A stretch of DNA of 64,000 nucleotides, from assembly GCA_026214975.1 (NCBI GenBank), contig CM047815.1, positions 76,847,299-76,911,298 of the forward strand. The letters are read 5' to 3'. The stretch comes from Gentiana macrophylla (lineage: Eukaryota > Streptophyta > Magnoliopsida > Gentianales > Gentianaceae). Numbering within the stretch: position 1 is the stretch's first letter; each line of letters opens with the position of its first letter. Made by a program: the position numbers and the translations under genes. Positions 36,909-48,189 of this stretch are shown piece by piece. A model generated the notes under the pieces. The model saw only the letters and a program-made list of their open reading frames with translations. It was not told the DNA's origin and searched no databases.

Positions 36909-39871
36909 CTAAATAAGGCCACTCAAAAAAATAAAAAAGTACAATTCTAAATAAGGTTTCATACGTACTAATTTTTCGTCTGCAGGACATTCTTTATCGG
37001 TGAGCAAGATTTCACGAAATGATGGTTGATCCGGATCGAGCATCCATTGTGATTTTTTGCAATCCATCGATCTCGATAATGAAGACTTCATATATCGAGA
37101 TCATTTCTCTATGGTTGGATCTATTAGGTCCGAATTATCTTGTTTGTATCGGGCCGTCGATAAGATGATCGTCCAATCACCGATTGACATGACCACAAGC
37201 ACCCAATGCGGATCGTTAATCGCCCGTATAGCATAAGCGCTTGTTTTCTGGTCCATGCGTAAGCTTCTAACGATAGTCGGTAAGGCGATACCACAACCTA
37301 AATTACCATCCCATTTACCTAATTCGACACAAGAATCCTTGCAAAAGAGGAATAGCACAATCTCGCATGCTTCGATAACATTGGGGTAAACCTCCATACG
37401 AGCAGCGCAGTAGACTCCACATATGCATCAATGTGCTTTGCAAATGGAATGTTTATTACTCGATAAAGATATATGTTACTGTAATTGAGAAAACAACTTT
37501 TAATGAGTTTACCTCGCAAGAAATATAACTATCTCGAGCCTATAAGGTTGTCAAGAAGTCACGGTCCGCAGGGTAATCGAAAGTGTCTCCGCCGATCGAA
37601 TCCCATTTAATAATTGCCGGGTATCACCGCTTTTTTGATGCCACCACCTTCTCGCTTCATTAGATTGCTCGCCGTTACCCCTAAGGAAGCGGTGTGTATC
37701 TACTTAAATCCGGCCGATTTTCTTCGTAATCCGTGACGGTATTCTTCTTCTTACGGATTTCTCGCTGGCTTTGTATTCGGACGGCGGTCATTTTTAAGTT
37801 AACAAAGCAAGCTTACGCCGATCATCTGCATCGACCATCAGATGACTGCACGTGGATACTTGATTGCTGTTATCCGGCACAACGACATTGTATAGCCGAT
37901 TGCTACTAGATGGAAGATTTGTTGGGACTTCAGGAAGGAATACGCCCTACACTTGAAGAGTGGCTTCTTCTTCTATGACTAGATAATCGGGCTCAAATTT
38001 TATGTGAACTATCGCCGGAGGCACTTTCGATCAAAATGAACAGCCCGGGTGTGGTGAATCCAAAAGCCTCGGCCATAGGTGAAGTGGATTGTGTCAAGTT
38101 TGTCGCTTCATGATCAGGCCTTTGACGGGATGTCAATGTTTGATTAGGCATACGCGGCTGTTGTACACCAGGTGTGGAAGTAACTTGTGGCTGGTTCAGT
38201 CCCGCCATAAACCCTGAGCTGCTTTGTCTAGCGCCAGTCCCTGTGTTATTCCCGCCGGTATCAGAAGGCCCCGTCCCATCACTGTTTGGATCCTATAATT
38301 GAAACGACCGAATAAGTTTTTTGTTATGAAAAAATATTATACTTGTTAAAATGTATTTAAATAGGTCAATAAAATCATACCTGGCTACTACGCGCTGCAA
38401 TATCAAATTGATTCAGAATGACGCTGTGATGATTTAACACCTCATCCTGCGCGTCGAGCCTAGCTTTAATGGTATCGAATTCGGCATTCATTCCCTCTTG
38501 GATTTTCTTTGTTGCCGCTTCGATCATCTTACGAACCGCTTCAATTATCGGGTCTACTCGAATAATGTCCCCTCCATCAACAACATTAGTATGGTGCTGC
38601 ACAGGTGACTGGATATGGACATCATCATGATCTTCTCCTTCACCGTCAATTCCTTCATCCCCATTATTGTCATCATCACCTCAGTATCCGCATCCCGGGA
38701 TGTCGATTCATGTCTAATAGTGGAAGGTGCATCGTTATGGTCTAAACGAGGAACATTGATTGAGTAGTGCCTCGCGGTCGTGGCAATTTAGAAGATCCAA
38801 CCGCTTTACGCTTTCCAAGAGCGAGGAGCGCCGCGGCTTGGTCGAACCCCCGCAAGCCGTTGTCGGGCGGTTGTGGAAACGCGCGGCGGGGACATGAAAT
38901 TTGCTCTTCGTGCAGACCGAGGCCACGTGAGAAATTCAACTTCGGTGTTGTCGGTTGTCATACCATCCAACATACCGACTGCACACAAAAATATCAAGAC
39001 ATTTAAAAAATCATTAATCATGGTATTGACATAATCTTAAATGAATTTTATTAAATGGAATGTCATTAATATTACCTCGTGCATAACTTTCGCTTTCCAT
39101 GGTGGCTCCACGCGTGTACTATCCATGCATTTCCATATCAACATCCGGGGGATGGATTCACTGTCAATACGAACACAAAATGGTGGATCGCTTGTTTGCA
39201 AACGTGGGAAAAGTTCATAAGCCCAGTATACTAATGCAAGTGCCCACCACAACCGTGGGCTTGTGGCTGTTTCGATCCTCGCTTTTGTACAATCAAGCGC
39301 TTAACAATCCGCATGAGGTTTGCTATCTTTTCATAAGTAATTCGCCATAAGTACTCCCCCCATGGAAACCCATTTACAATATTCAAATCTTCAACGACGG
39401 AGAATATTTCTTTCGGGATTCCATGACTGTCATTCCACCCTAATAGATATCCATAAATAAAATACACCAAGGCTAACTGTATACAATCTCATCGGTATGA
39501 GCACCGACTCGCACAGATGCTCAAATGCCCTCTCCAAAATTCTTATGGTAATAGCTTGTTTTTTTATATTTTTCCAAGTAACATCCGGGGCCAAAGCACA
39601 TAAAATCACCCGCACCCAAAGTCGGATCAAGATGGCCAAACCGTAAGCCGATATCATGGAGAACTCTCTCCGCCAAACACGCATGTTGTCCCCGGTTACC
39701 AAACCTAAAATGCAGCTCACCAGCCTGGCTGGGGTATATCATGTTGAATCCAATATATCTGAAAATCACCCCACCGAACTTCCACTTATCATGTAGTTCA
39801 TTTGCCTCTATAAATCGCCTAAAAATGGACTTTCTAAACCTGCCTTCAAAATCTACTTCACCAACGCTCAA
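36909..39871 (-). pseudogene. MULE cargo: DUF1985-like and possible Ulp1-like protein, fragmented
   Basis: A reverse-strand, multi-exon gene. The N-terminal part (39871-39040) resembles plant DUF1985: RFGNRGQHACLAERVLHDIG, VNGFPWGEYLWRITYEKI, VYWAYELFPRLQTSDPP. An exon ends at GTTATGCACGAG with a GT donor near 39076, and the next begins near 38980. A linker follows with a helical, coiled-coil-prone region (38602-38375, VRKMIEAATKKIQEGMNAEF) and a Pro/Gln-rich stretch (38208-37993). The C-terminal part (37397-36930) has INDPHWVLVVMSIGDW, resembling the His-Trp strand of C48 (Ulp1-type) cysteine proteases, but I could not place the catalytic Asp or Cys. DUF1985-Ulp1 proteins are known from plant MULEs (Kaonashi/VANDAL-type). 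Several frameshifts are present. Confidence 0.5.
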
Positions 39872-40028
39872 CTTTTTAAAATTGTTAAAACACTTGTCAA
39901 CTTAGCGGATTCCCTTTAAAATTCCAAACTCCTTGAAATGACTCGATGGATCAATTATATACGCCCCGGTGCCTACGAGCTGCATATCACAAAGATAACG
40001 ACTATGCATAAGTATTACATCATATATA

Positions 40029-40204
40029 ACACACACACACATCTATATATATGTGTGTGTGTGTGTGTGTGTATATATATGTGTGTGTGTAAAGGTATAG
40101 ATGTGTGTGTGTATATATATATATATATAGATGTGTGTGTGCATATATATATAGATGTGTGTGTGTGCATATGTATTATATGTGTGTGTGCATATAAATA
40201 TATT
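40029..40204. repeat. (TG)n/(TA)n compound microsatellite
   Basis: Alternating TGTGTGTG and TATATA blocks with repeated GATGTGTGTGTG words adjoin the inner edge of the right MULE arm. Confidence 0.9.
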
Positions 40205-40376
40205 TGTTGATTACGACTTATTATAAATATACGTGAAAGTTGTAATGTATATACATGTACGTATACATATGTCATGTGTATATATATATATACACATGAC
40301 ATATGTATACGTACATATATATACATTACAACTTTCACGTATATTTATAATGAGTCGTAATCAACAAAATATGTGT
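40205..40376. repeat. Near-perfect 172-bp palindrome
   Basis: TGTTGATTACGACTTATTAT at the left end is mirrored by TAATGAGTCGTAATCAACA at the right end. The arms, about 80 bp each, match almost throughout around a central (TA)n. It lies at the junction of the right arm and the MULE interior, so the arm's inner end is present there twice in opposite orientation. Confidence 0.85.
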
Positions 40377-40515
40377 GTAAATTATTTATCATGAATATCA
40401 TACACGGCTACACCGTATATGAAAATATGTGTGTAAATTATTTATCAGAACTTATATGCATATTTCCATGTATATATATGTAATAGTATATATATATATA
40501 TATATATACATACAT

Positions 40516-40586
<71 letters not shown>

Positions 40587-42407
40587 AAAGATATATATAT
40601 ATTTAACAAAGATACGACACGAGTTACGATATCCAATGTACATATATATATAATGTTACAACTTTGGACAAGATGAATATGAACTCGACACGAGAACGAT
40701 ATCCAATGTACATATATACATGACAAAAACAATATCTGCTTGTCATCAGATATATTTATACATACCATACACAAACATACACACACGATATCCGAACCTT
40801 TATGATATTCGTGGTATGAAAGTGTCTGCTTGCACGCATACACGTGCATATCCGCTTCGTGATGTGATACGTATACATAAGTTTGGAAAGTAGTGTAGTC
40901 ATTCATTATCCAAGTTACGGTGATGTTTTGTTTGTTTGGATCTTAGTGTGATTTTGTTGAATTTCGGGTTGTTAGATGTTTAAGGTACGGCGGTTGTTAG
41001 ATGTTTAAGTTATGTGTCATTTAGTTGCGCGTTGTTTGTTAGTAAACCACGGGAGGAGTGATGGAGATGCCGGACGATTCGGCGAAACAAAGACCGAAAT
41101 ACCTAATCTACAGGATGCCTCACTTCCGCCGAGGCTTTACCAAGTCCGCTAAGTGGAGAGATGAACAAGAGAACCTACAAATCCTCTACGAGTCGTCCTA
41201 TAGACCTCATTTCTTGCGTGGCATGAGGAAGGTCATAATCGTGAGAAGGAAGGAGTGGAATCAAAAACAACCTGACCTACAAGAACCTCGCTTTCGGTGG
41301 AGGCTTTCACCGTAAAGCGTAACGGAAGTCATCGATGTTATTGTCGTTGTTCGCTCTTATTTGCGCGTATGTGTTATTCATCATTTCGCGCCGTTGTATT
41401 TGGTTAGGTTACATTTTCAAGACTATTAGGCATATGAATATACTAAGGCAATTATACTCTATAGGCTATTAAATATTAGATTACATTATACTATACTAAG
41501 GCAATTATATTACATATAGGGCTATTAAATATTCATTCAAAAATATAGTAGGTCAAAATATGTTCACACCATTACAACAAGGCTATTAAATTATTATATA
41601 CATTCAAACTATCATTTTTGAATTATATATAATAAACACTAAATATTTTTAATAATAAACGTAACAACAATATTATTGGCGTTAAACATGTGTTTTACGA
41701 CAATATTATTGTCGTTAACATACACTTAATTAACAATAGTATTGTCGTTAAACACATGTTTAACGCCAATAACTTCAATTTTGGCGTAAATGAACCACAT
41801 ATTGGCGTAAAATCACCATTCAAACCAACAACATATCATCGTGTACTTCAGGAAATTCAAAAACAACCCCTAACCCTAACCAATCTACCCCTCTTTACAA
41901 ATTGCACAACAAAAATCGAATCAAATAAAAAAATGACAGATAGAAATTGACATTAACCTCAGGGGCTATCTCCCGTTGTGGAATTTGATCCATTTGTTCC
42001 AAAGGAGCCTCAGAATCCATTGCAAGGACAGATCGTTTTTCTGAGAATTTTTGGAGGATTTTTGCAGAATTGAGATAATTTGGGGGAGATGAAGAGGGAA
42101 CGACAATAATAACATTGAACTGATGATTATTGGCATAACAAAGTATTTTTAACGCCAATATTATTGTCATTAAATATTTAACGTTGATAATAATGGCGTT
42201 AAACATACTTCGTTACGCCAATAATCATCAGTTCACTTATTGGTGGTTTTACGACAATAATAATGTCGTTATGGGTGTGTTTACGACAATAGTATTGTCG
42301 TAAAACCTAACTACGAATGTGGTCATTTTTGCCACTTTAATTCCAAGGGGGGAGGGGGGGGGGGGGAGGGGAGGGTGGGAGGACAAAGCCTGATTTTCCA
42401 AAATCCC
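40366..42407 (-). repeat. Right terminal inverted repeat of the MULE
   Basis: About 2.0 kb matching the reverse complement of 24644-27069. It contains the same palindrome cluster (41660-41760 and 42140-42305). A G-rich run near 42345-42381 corresponds to the CCCCACCCCTCC of the left arm. Confidence 0.85.
40485..40583. repeat. (TA)n microsatellite in the right MULE arm
   Basis: Several TA blocks with short interruptions form the counterpart of 26838-26912 in the left arm. Confidence 0.9.
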
Positions 42408-42679
42408 TGTTTTTTCCCGTCTTTTGGGGATTCATTACTCCGAGAACTTTCCTTACCTTTAAGGAGAAAGAAATTAGAAAATTAGTTACTCATTTAAAGG
42501 TTTTATACAATATGGTAAAGAATTCAGGAGAAATTCGTATGATTATATTCATACACCATATCTAATTATATTTACGTTAACATATTCACTCATCATGTGT
42601 TATAAGGAGAGTGAGGAGTGTGCCCATAATTGGCCACGTGGCCACCCTCTTGGCTTACCACGTGACATTTTTTTCCTTT

Positions 42680-43230
42680 CAAACCTATGTGTTTTTTTTT
42701 CATCAAACGTGTACCGTTAGTAGTGTGTGCAGAGAAGGGAAAAAAAGGAAAGACTGACAGATTTGAAGTTGTGCTATGTAGTGTACGATGGAAGATGAGT
42801 TAAGTTTAGCTATAAAATACAACAACAACAACAACAACAAAAATGGCCGAACAAATATCCGCGCTTACGAAATAGTACAAAGCACGATTACTCTCGTTTT
42901 TAATCAAACCTCTGTGGCTTTTTATTTATGAAATTAACCGCATGTCATTAGTAGTTTGTCTTTGAAATGAAAAAAAAAAAAAAAAAAAAAAAAAGGAAAG
43001 AAAGAACGACGGATTGAAGTTGTGTTGAAATAGTGTCACGATGGAAGATGAAATTAGATTTAAAATATAAAATACAACAACAACAACAAACAACAAAAAA
43101 TGGCGAATAAATATCCGCACTACTAAAATAATACACGCACGCTTATGTTTACACTTGGTTTTTTTTTTATCAAACATTTGTGGGTTGTTTTTATATATAT
43201 TATAAAATCAACCGTGTGCTTTTGATTCTT
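42680..43230. repeat. About 240-bp imperfect tandem duplication
   Basis: Two main copies, about 42725-42960 and 42985-43225, share GGAAAGA, TTGAAGTTGTG, GATGGAAGATGA, AAAATACAACAACAACAAC and AAATATCCGC. The words before copy 1 match the end of copy 2, giving a partial third copy. Each has a (CAA)n tract. It lies 0.75-1.3 kb upstream of the DUF212 gene. From 42417 to 43983 no gene is seen; the last few hundred bases are probably promoter and leader of that gene. Confidence 0.7.
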
Positions 43231-43983
43231 ATTTATTTATTTAAGCTACGAGATTTATTTCACGTTAGACATCTATTCTTTTTTGATTATCGTTAATAAC
43301 GATTTATATTAAATCCACGCGCTCATTTGACGACTCACATTCACTAGTTTTAGGATGGGAAGAGTATAAATGCATAAATACCCTTTCCATCTCAATAAAA
43401 AAAAAGAGTTAAATGTTTTATGACACAAGTATTGTCATATTTAACACCATAAAAGAGAAATAAAATTAGGAAATTTATTTAAAAGGGTGCGCACCATTTG
43501 ATTTTGTAAAAGAAACGGGCTTTTTAGATGAAGAGTGCCTTAAAAAGAGAGGGTTACTGTCCTTTTAAATGAAGCCCATAAAATTACAGTAAAAATTGGC
43601 CCTTGCCGGCGGCATAGGGTGGAATATTCTTCCAAAGCAACCGTACTGAGCAATACCAAACAGCAATTTTCTTCACGAAACAGAGACTACACATTTCTCT
43701 TCTGTAATCTGACATTTTCGTTGCATTCTTCTCAGGCATTTATATCTTTTCCCATTTCACATTTCAATCTTTCTCTCCATTTTTTATTTTTATTTTGGGG
43801 TGTAATACGAGTGGTCAAACGAAAACAGAGATTTTTTCATTCAATGCGTACGGCTTTAACGCAGTTTTCTTGACGTTTGAATTTGTCTACGTTAAGAAAA
43901 AGAAGGGAAAGATTAATTTTGAAGAATTTGAATCGATCCCAGAAATTCAGATTACTTGACAAAGGGAAAAGAAAGAAAAAAAA

Positions 43984-45971
43984 ATGGTGGATGTGATGGC
44001 GGGTTCAACGGTGATACCTTCTTCCCCAGCTGCTGCCGTTGCCGCAACCGCGTCATCCTCTATTTTCACCAATTATCCTTTGATCTCAGCTCTAATCTCC
44101 TTCGCTCTTGCTCAATTCATCAAATTCTTCACCGCCTGGTATGCTTCCAATTTATATCTTATCTCTACTACTATTTCAAGATCCTTTTACCGAGATTGTT
44201 TGAATTTTGAAGATTTTTATTGTTTAATGAGATTGAATCGGAATTCGGAATGTTAGGTTTGATTTCTATATAGCTCGTATGTTTGCTTTGATGAAATTCG
44301 CTACATTCTTTATATGTGATTATGAATAATTTAACAGACGTCATCATGAATTTACATTTTTTTCTTGAATGCAAGATTTTAAAGAAACTTGAGATGATGC
44401 GAATTCGCATTTTGTCTTCAATATCTTGTTCAAAGATTATACTTACTGGCAGAATTTTGTTAATCTTGTGTTGCATCGAATTTCAATGTAAGGCAATGTG
44501 TTGAACTGGGATTTTCAATGTGTATATTTTTTGGATTTAAAAGGTATCTCAGTTTGTTAGTTCTGAGAGGCTTAAAGGTGTTAAGAGTCTTGTAGCCTTG
44601 TAGGTATAGGGAAAATCGATGGGAATTTAAGCTGCTGGTTGGATCGGGGGGCATGCCATCTTCTCATTCTGCAACTGTTACTGCCCTTGCAATCGGTATT
44701 GGTCTTCGTGATGGATTTGGAGGATCGTTATTTGCAACTGCATTGATTTTAGCATCTGTGGTAAGTGATTTCTTATGTACTTACTTTGAATCCCTGTCCT
44801 TGTTCACAAATGATTTGTCCACCAAAAATGTGCACCAGTTGTTCGCGGAACATTAACACATCAGTGAAAGTTTTCGGTAGATGTATCGCTCTTGGTACAT
44901 GTTAGCTATTGTCTGCCATGTCTTGCATGATAGTAAGGACTACAAAATGCCATAAATGTACCCTTTTTCTCTGGGGTAATAATGCTTTTTTTAGTTTCTT
45001 GATCCTCCTTTTTCCCTCTTTGGCCAATTCATTTCCATGTATGTTAGTAGTTATTCGAATGACATGTACCTAAATGATACTGAAATTTAATGTGAGTCCG
45101 TCTGCTAATTACGTTAGACTGTGGAAGAAAAGTCTTTATTGTATACTGTATGTGGAATAAGGAGAAATGATGTAGGCAACCTCTTCTTTTTATGTTGTTA
45201 ATAGAATGGAGTTTGGCATGCTAATCTATATTATGCAATGTAGGATTTTTTTTTATATTGAACAAGCAATGTTGAACACATTGTTGGTTTTCCGTTCAAT
45301 CTTTAAACACACTGGACTGCCCTATTAAGAATTTATCTTTTTCCTGTTTATCCTTTGAGTGTTATCTTTTTCCTGTTTATGCCTGATTCAATCTCAAATG
45401 ATGTTTTATTATTATTTGATGCATTTATAGTAAAGAATTTGACTTTATAAATCATATTGGTACAGAAACAGAATTTTGATACGGGCATTTCTTGCAGGTG
45501 ATGTACGATGCAACAGGTGTGCGTTTACAAGCTGGACGTCAAGCGGAGGTTCACAACTTTTATCCTTTGCCTTTGTGATCATTAAGAAACCTCTATAAGT
45601 ATATAACCTTGATACACTCATTAATTTGCAGGTTCTAAATCAAATTGTGTGTGAGCTACCTGAAGAGCATCCTTTATCTGAGAGCAGGCCGTTACGTGAA
45701 CTTCTTGGGCATACTCCACCTCAGGTTCACATCTAAATTATATGTACAAGCCATCTAAATCATTGTGGCATCTAGATCTCGAACCAATCGACCATAGAAG
45801 GCCATTTATCATCGCTTATTCTATATCGAATGCATGTTCATATTAAGTTGGTAGTAGTGGCAGCTAGTTTGTTATAGGCCTAATACGAGAGCGTATTTTC
45901 TACAGGTTCTTGCTGGTGGACTACTGGGGCTTTTCATTGCCACAATTATCCATTTGATCTCTTTGATTTAG
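43984..45971 (+). CDS. DUF212 membrane protein (acid phosphatase/VPO-related)
   Basis: Small integral-membrane protein of the DUF212 family (PF02681), annotated in plants as 'acid phosphatase/vanadium-dependent haloperoxidase-related'. Five exons fit: 43984-44138, 44604-44760, 45498-45548, 45632-45724 and 45906-45971. They sum to 522 nt, or 173 residues, with all introns GT-AG. Features in order are a hydrophobic ISALISFALAQFIKFFTAW segment, WEFKLLVGSGGMPSSHSATV (the conserved GGMPSSHSA signature), a second membrane segment, VMYDATGVRLQAGRQAEVLN, the PLRELLGHTPPQVLAGGLLG block and a last hydrophobic segment. The signature resembles phosphatase motifs, but activity is unproven. No frameshift; the most intact gene in the window. 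Confidence 0.92.
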
Positions 45972-46002
45972 CTTAGCAGTCAATCTTGATTCTCTCTCTA
46001 GA

Positions 46003-46041
<39 letters not shown>

Positions 46042-47600
46042 CAAAAATATAAAGCATAAACCACAGGCAGATATGCCCGTCTAGTCTGCTTTCTAAGCCA
46101 ACGCCTTAAGACGATGGTTGGCTTCACGTATATCTGTAAAATTTCAATAACATTTGTTTTCACAGGGGAGGAGGGTTGATTCTATTTGTCCTTCAACCCT
46201 GTGTGGTGTAGTGAAGACAGGGCATTACATTATTGTAATTCGTAGTGGTGAAAATCGCCGTTGAGGGTGTGGCACATTGCCTCACAAACTTATTCTTAGC
46301 TGCAGGGGCAGTATTGTCATTGATTGATCGATGATGCTCGTATCGTATTGTTCTTTTCATTTTCTACCAACCATTGAGTTTTTTGTTTAGTTTAAGGCAA
46401 CATTTAGCACAAAGAATATGAACTCATACATTGAACTACGTGTTCATTCAAAACCAAACCAACGATCACGTTCAAGTCATCCGTAGTAATGCGTGAATAT
46501 ATGTGTATTTATAAGAATACACGTAAAGGCTTGCGTACCTATACGTGTGTTTTTATACACGTTGCGGTAAGTCCTCCTGAGAATTTCCCTGGTACCATAT
46601 ACGTGTCATATTGCAGTGAAGAAAGATGAGATATTTTGGTCCTTTTGCATAGGGTGGCCATTATAACTAAGCTGTTTTAGCTTTCATTTCCTCTTGTACT
46701 ATCCGCCTCCAAAATCGTTGAGCTTTCAGACTGGCCGCCCCGAGCCAGATCCCAATTGAAGGCCGGTGTGTGCGTGAGTTATAAAACGCGGGTCACGGCA
46801 CATCACATCACATTGAATAATAAGCAAGAAATTTAATGCATTTGTTTGGACGCAGGCTTGCACATGCCTGCAAGAGCATGGCAGATCATACATTTATCCG
46901 GTTAATGTCTATCTTCTTCTTGGTTAATATCGATACATGTTAAATAATTAATTTACCGACCTTTAAATAATTAATTTACCGACAAAGGTCGGTCAGAGTG
47001 TGGAAGGGCACTAGTCGGGTAAGCAAGAGTTCTTGAGTTCGAGCCGTTCCGATTACAACAAATTAACATTGTTGCCTGGTAGTACCGTGAAACCTTTGTT
47101 GCCCGACAGAATCGTGAAATAATCGCCGCCGCATAATTGTTTGGAAACCTTGTTGCCTGACAGAATCATGAATAATTAGTTTCAGACAATTGTTTAAAGA
47201 TACCTCGCGAAAGCAAAAAAATAAAAATAAAGCCACTTACCATATTTCTATCGGAAAAATGGGAAAATAGATGCATTTTTCAATCATTATTACGTTTTAA
47301 AGTACTAGCAAAATGCACTTGTGTTGCACGTGTTGGTTAAATTGATATATTTAAATGAAATTTAACAACGTAATTTGATGTATACATCATTAACTACGTG
47401 TTTAACTTATAAAATGATAGTATAGTGAATAATTACATCCTTGTATAAGTTTATTGTTTTAATGTAAATTTAATTGTGAGATGAACATCAATACAAGCAG
47501 AATCTAAACAGCATAACATTATAAACATGTCTGGTAGCGCTAAATAAACCATAAATGATCCGGTCAACTGCTTAGACCGTCGTCCTCACTTGGTTTAAAA
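45972..47600. other. 3' UTR with a TA repeat, then gene-free DNA
   Basis: A (TA)n tract lies at about 46005-46039 just after the DUF212 stop. The rest of the UTR probably runs to about 46400. Beyond that, 46400-47600 has no coding region I recognise; GTTGCCTG/GACAGAATC words recur near 47070-47170. Confidence 0.5.
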
Positions 47601-47635
47601 GGGCTTACCCGAGTTGACAAGACCTTTATACATTG

Positions 47636-48060
47636 TTATGTACGTGTATAAAAGAATGGATACTGAAAAAGTCTCTGGACATATATGAGTGCAAGAATGA
47701 AATGAAATCGGAGACTTCCCACCAGTTGTTCTTTGTAAACAGTAATAAAACCTTCAAAAGGTTTATTGGCCCTCTTATCAGAAGACGGGAAGCGATGACT
47801 AAATATTTTCAGGTAGATATCATGAGTCTGACAAATCTCCTCCATGGCAGGGTTAGTAAGGGCGGATCGAATATCCTCCACATCAGGAAGTACTACCACA
47901 ACCTCAGATGAGTTTGTACATTCTTTTTGAGCCGGTTAAGGACTTCATTTAGAATTGAGGATCTTCAATAAAAGCCATTGAGATTTCGGGTAGGATTTTG
48001 GTTTCATCAGAAGAATAAGTGTGAATGACTTTGTTGATAATGCGCATTCTCCGAAAAACA
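47636..48060 (-). pseudogene. Gypsy-type transposon fragment (gag-region-like)
   Basis: The reverse-strand frame has PFEGFITVYKEQLVGSLRFH followed by hydrophobic residues. This resembles the 'putative gypsy type transposon' N-terminal domain (PF04195 type: FTVYE..L..GLRFPL). No longer reading is possible. It may belong with the retroelement DNA that follows. Confidence 0.4.
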
Positions 48061-48189
48061 AAAGACTTTGATTATAATGGAAAGCGAAGAAAGATTTAGA
48101 TCATATGAGTTCTTATTTTATAAATGTGAAGTCACAAAGACGTTTTGATTACAAGATTTAATGATTAGCGCGTATCACAAGGTGCGGGT

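Larger units (their letters stand above)
24644..42407 (+). mobile_element. Giant Mutator-like element (17.8 kb) with cargo genes
   Basis: The left terminus GGGATTTTGGAAAATCAGGC is matched exactly by the reverse complement of the right terminus (GCCTGATTTTCCAAAATCCC). Outside both ends sits the same 9-bp word TGTTTTTTC (24635-24643 and 42408-42416), the target duplication length of MULEs. Inverted arms of 2.0-2.4 kb flank an interior with a MURA-type transposase pseudogene (27445-30180, forward), a possible DUF1985/Ulp1 gene, a double-B3 gene and three PF20167-like genes. Perfect duplication and conserved ends mean the insertion is structurally complete, although its transposase is broken. Confidence 0.92.

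Noticed and set aside
42926..43177. Phe-rich reverse frames
   Set aside because: Low-complexity translation of A-rich and (CAA)n DNA.
46985..47060. Possible SINE or tRNA with a B box like GAGTTCGAGCC
   Set aside because: No convincing A box or cloverleaf could be drawn, and no duplication flanks it.
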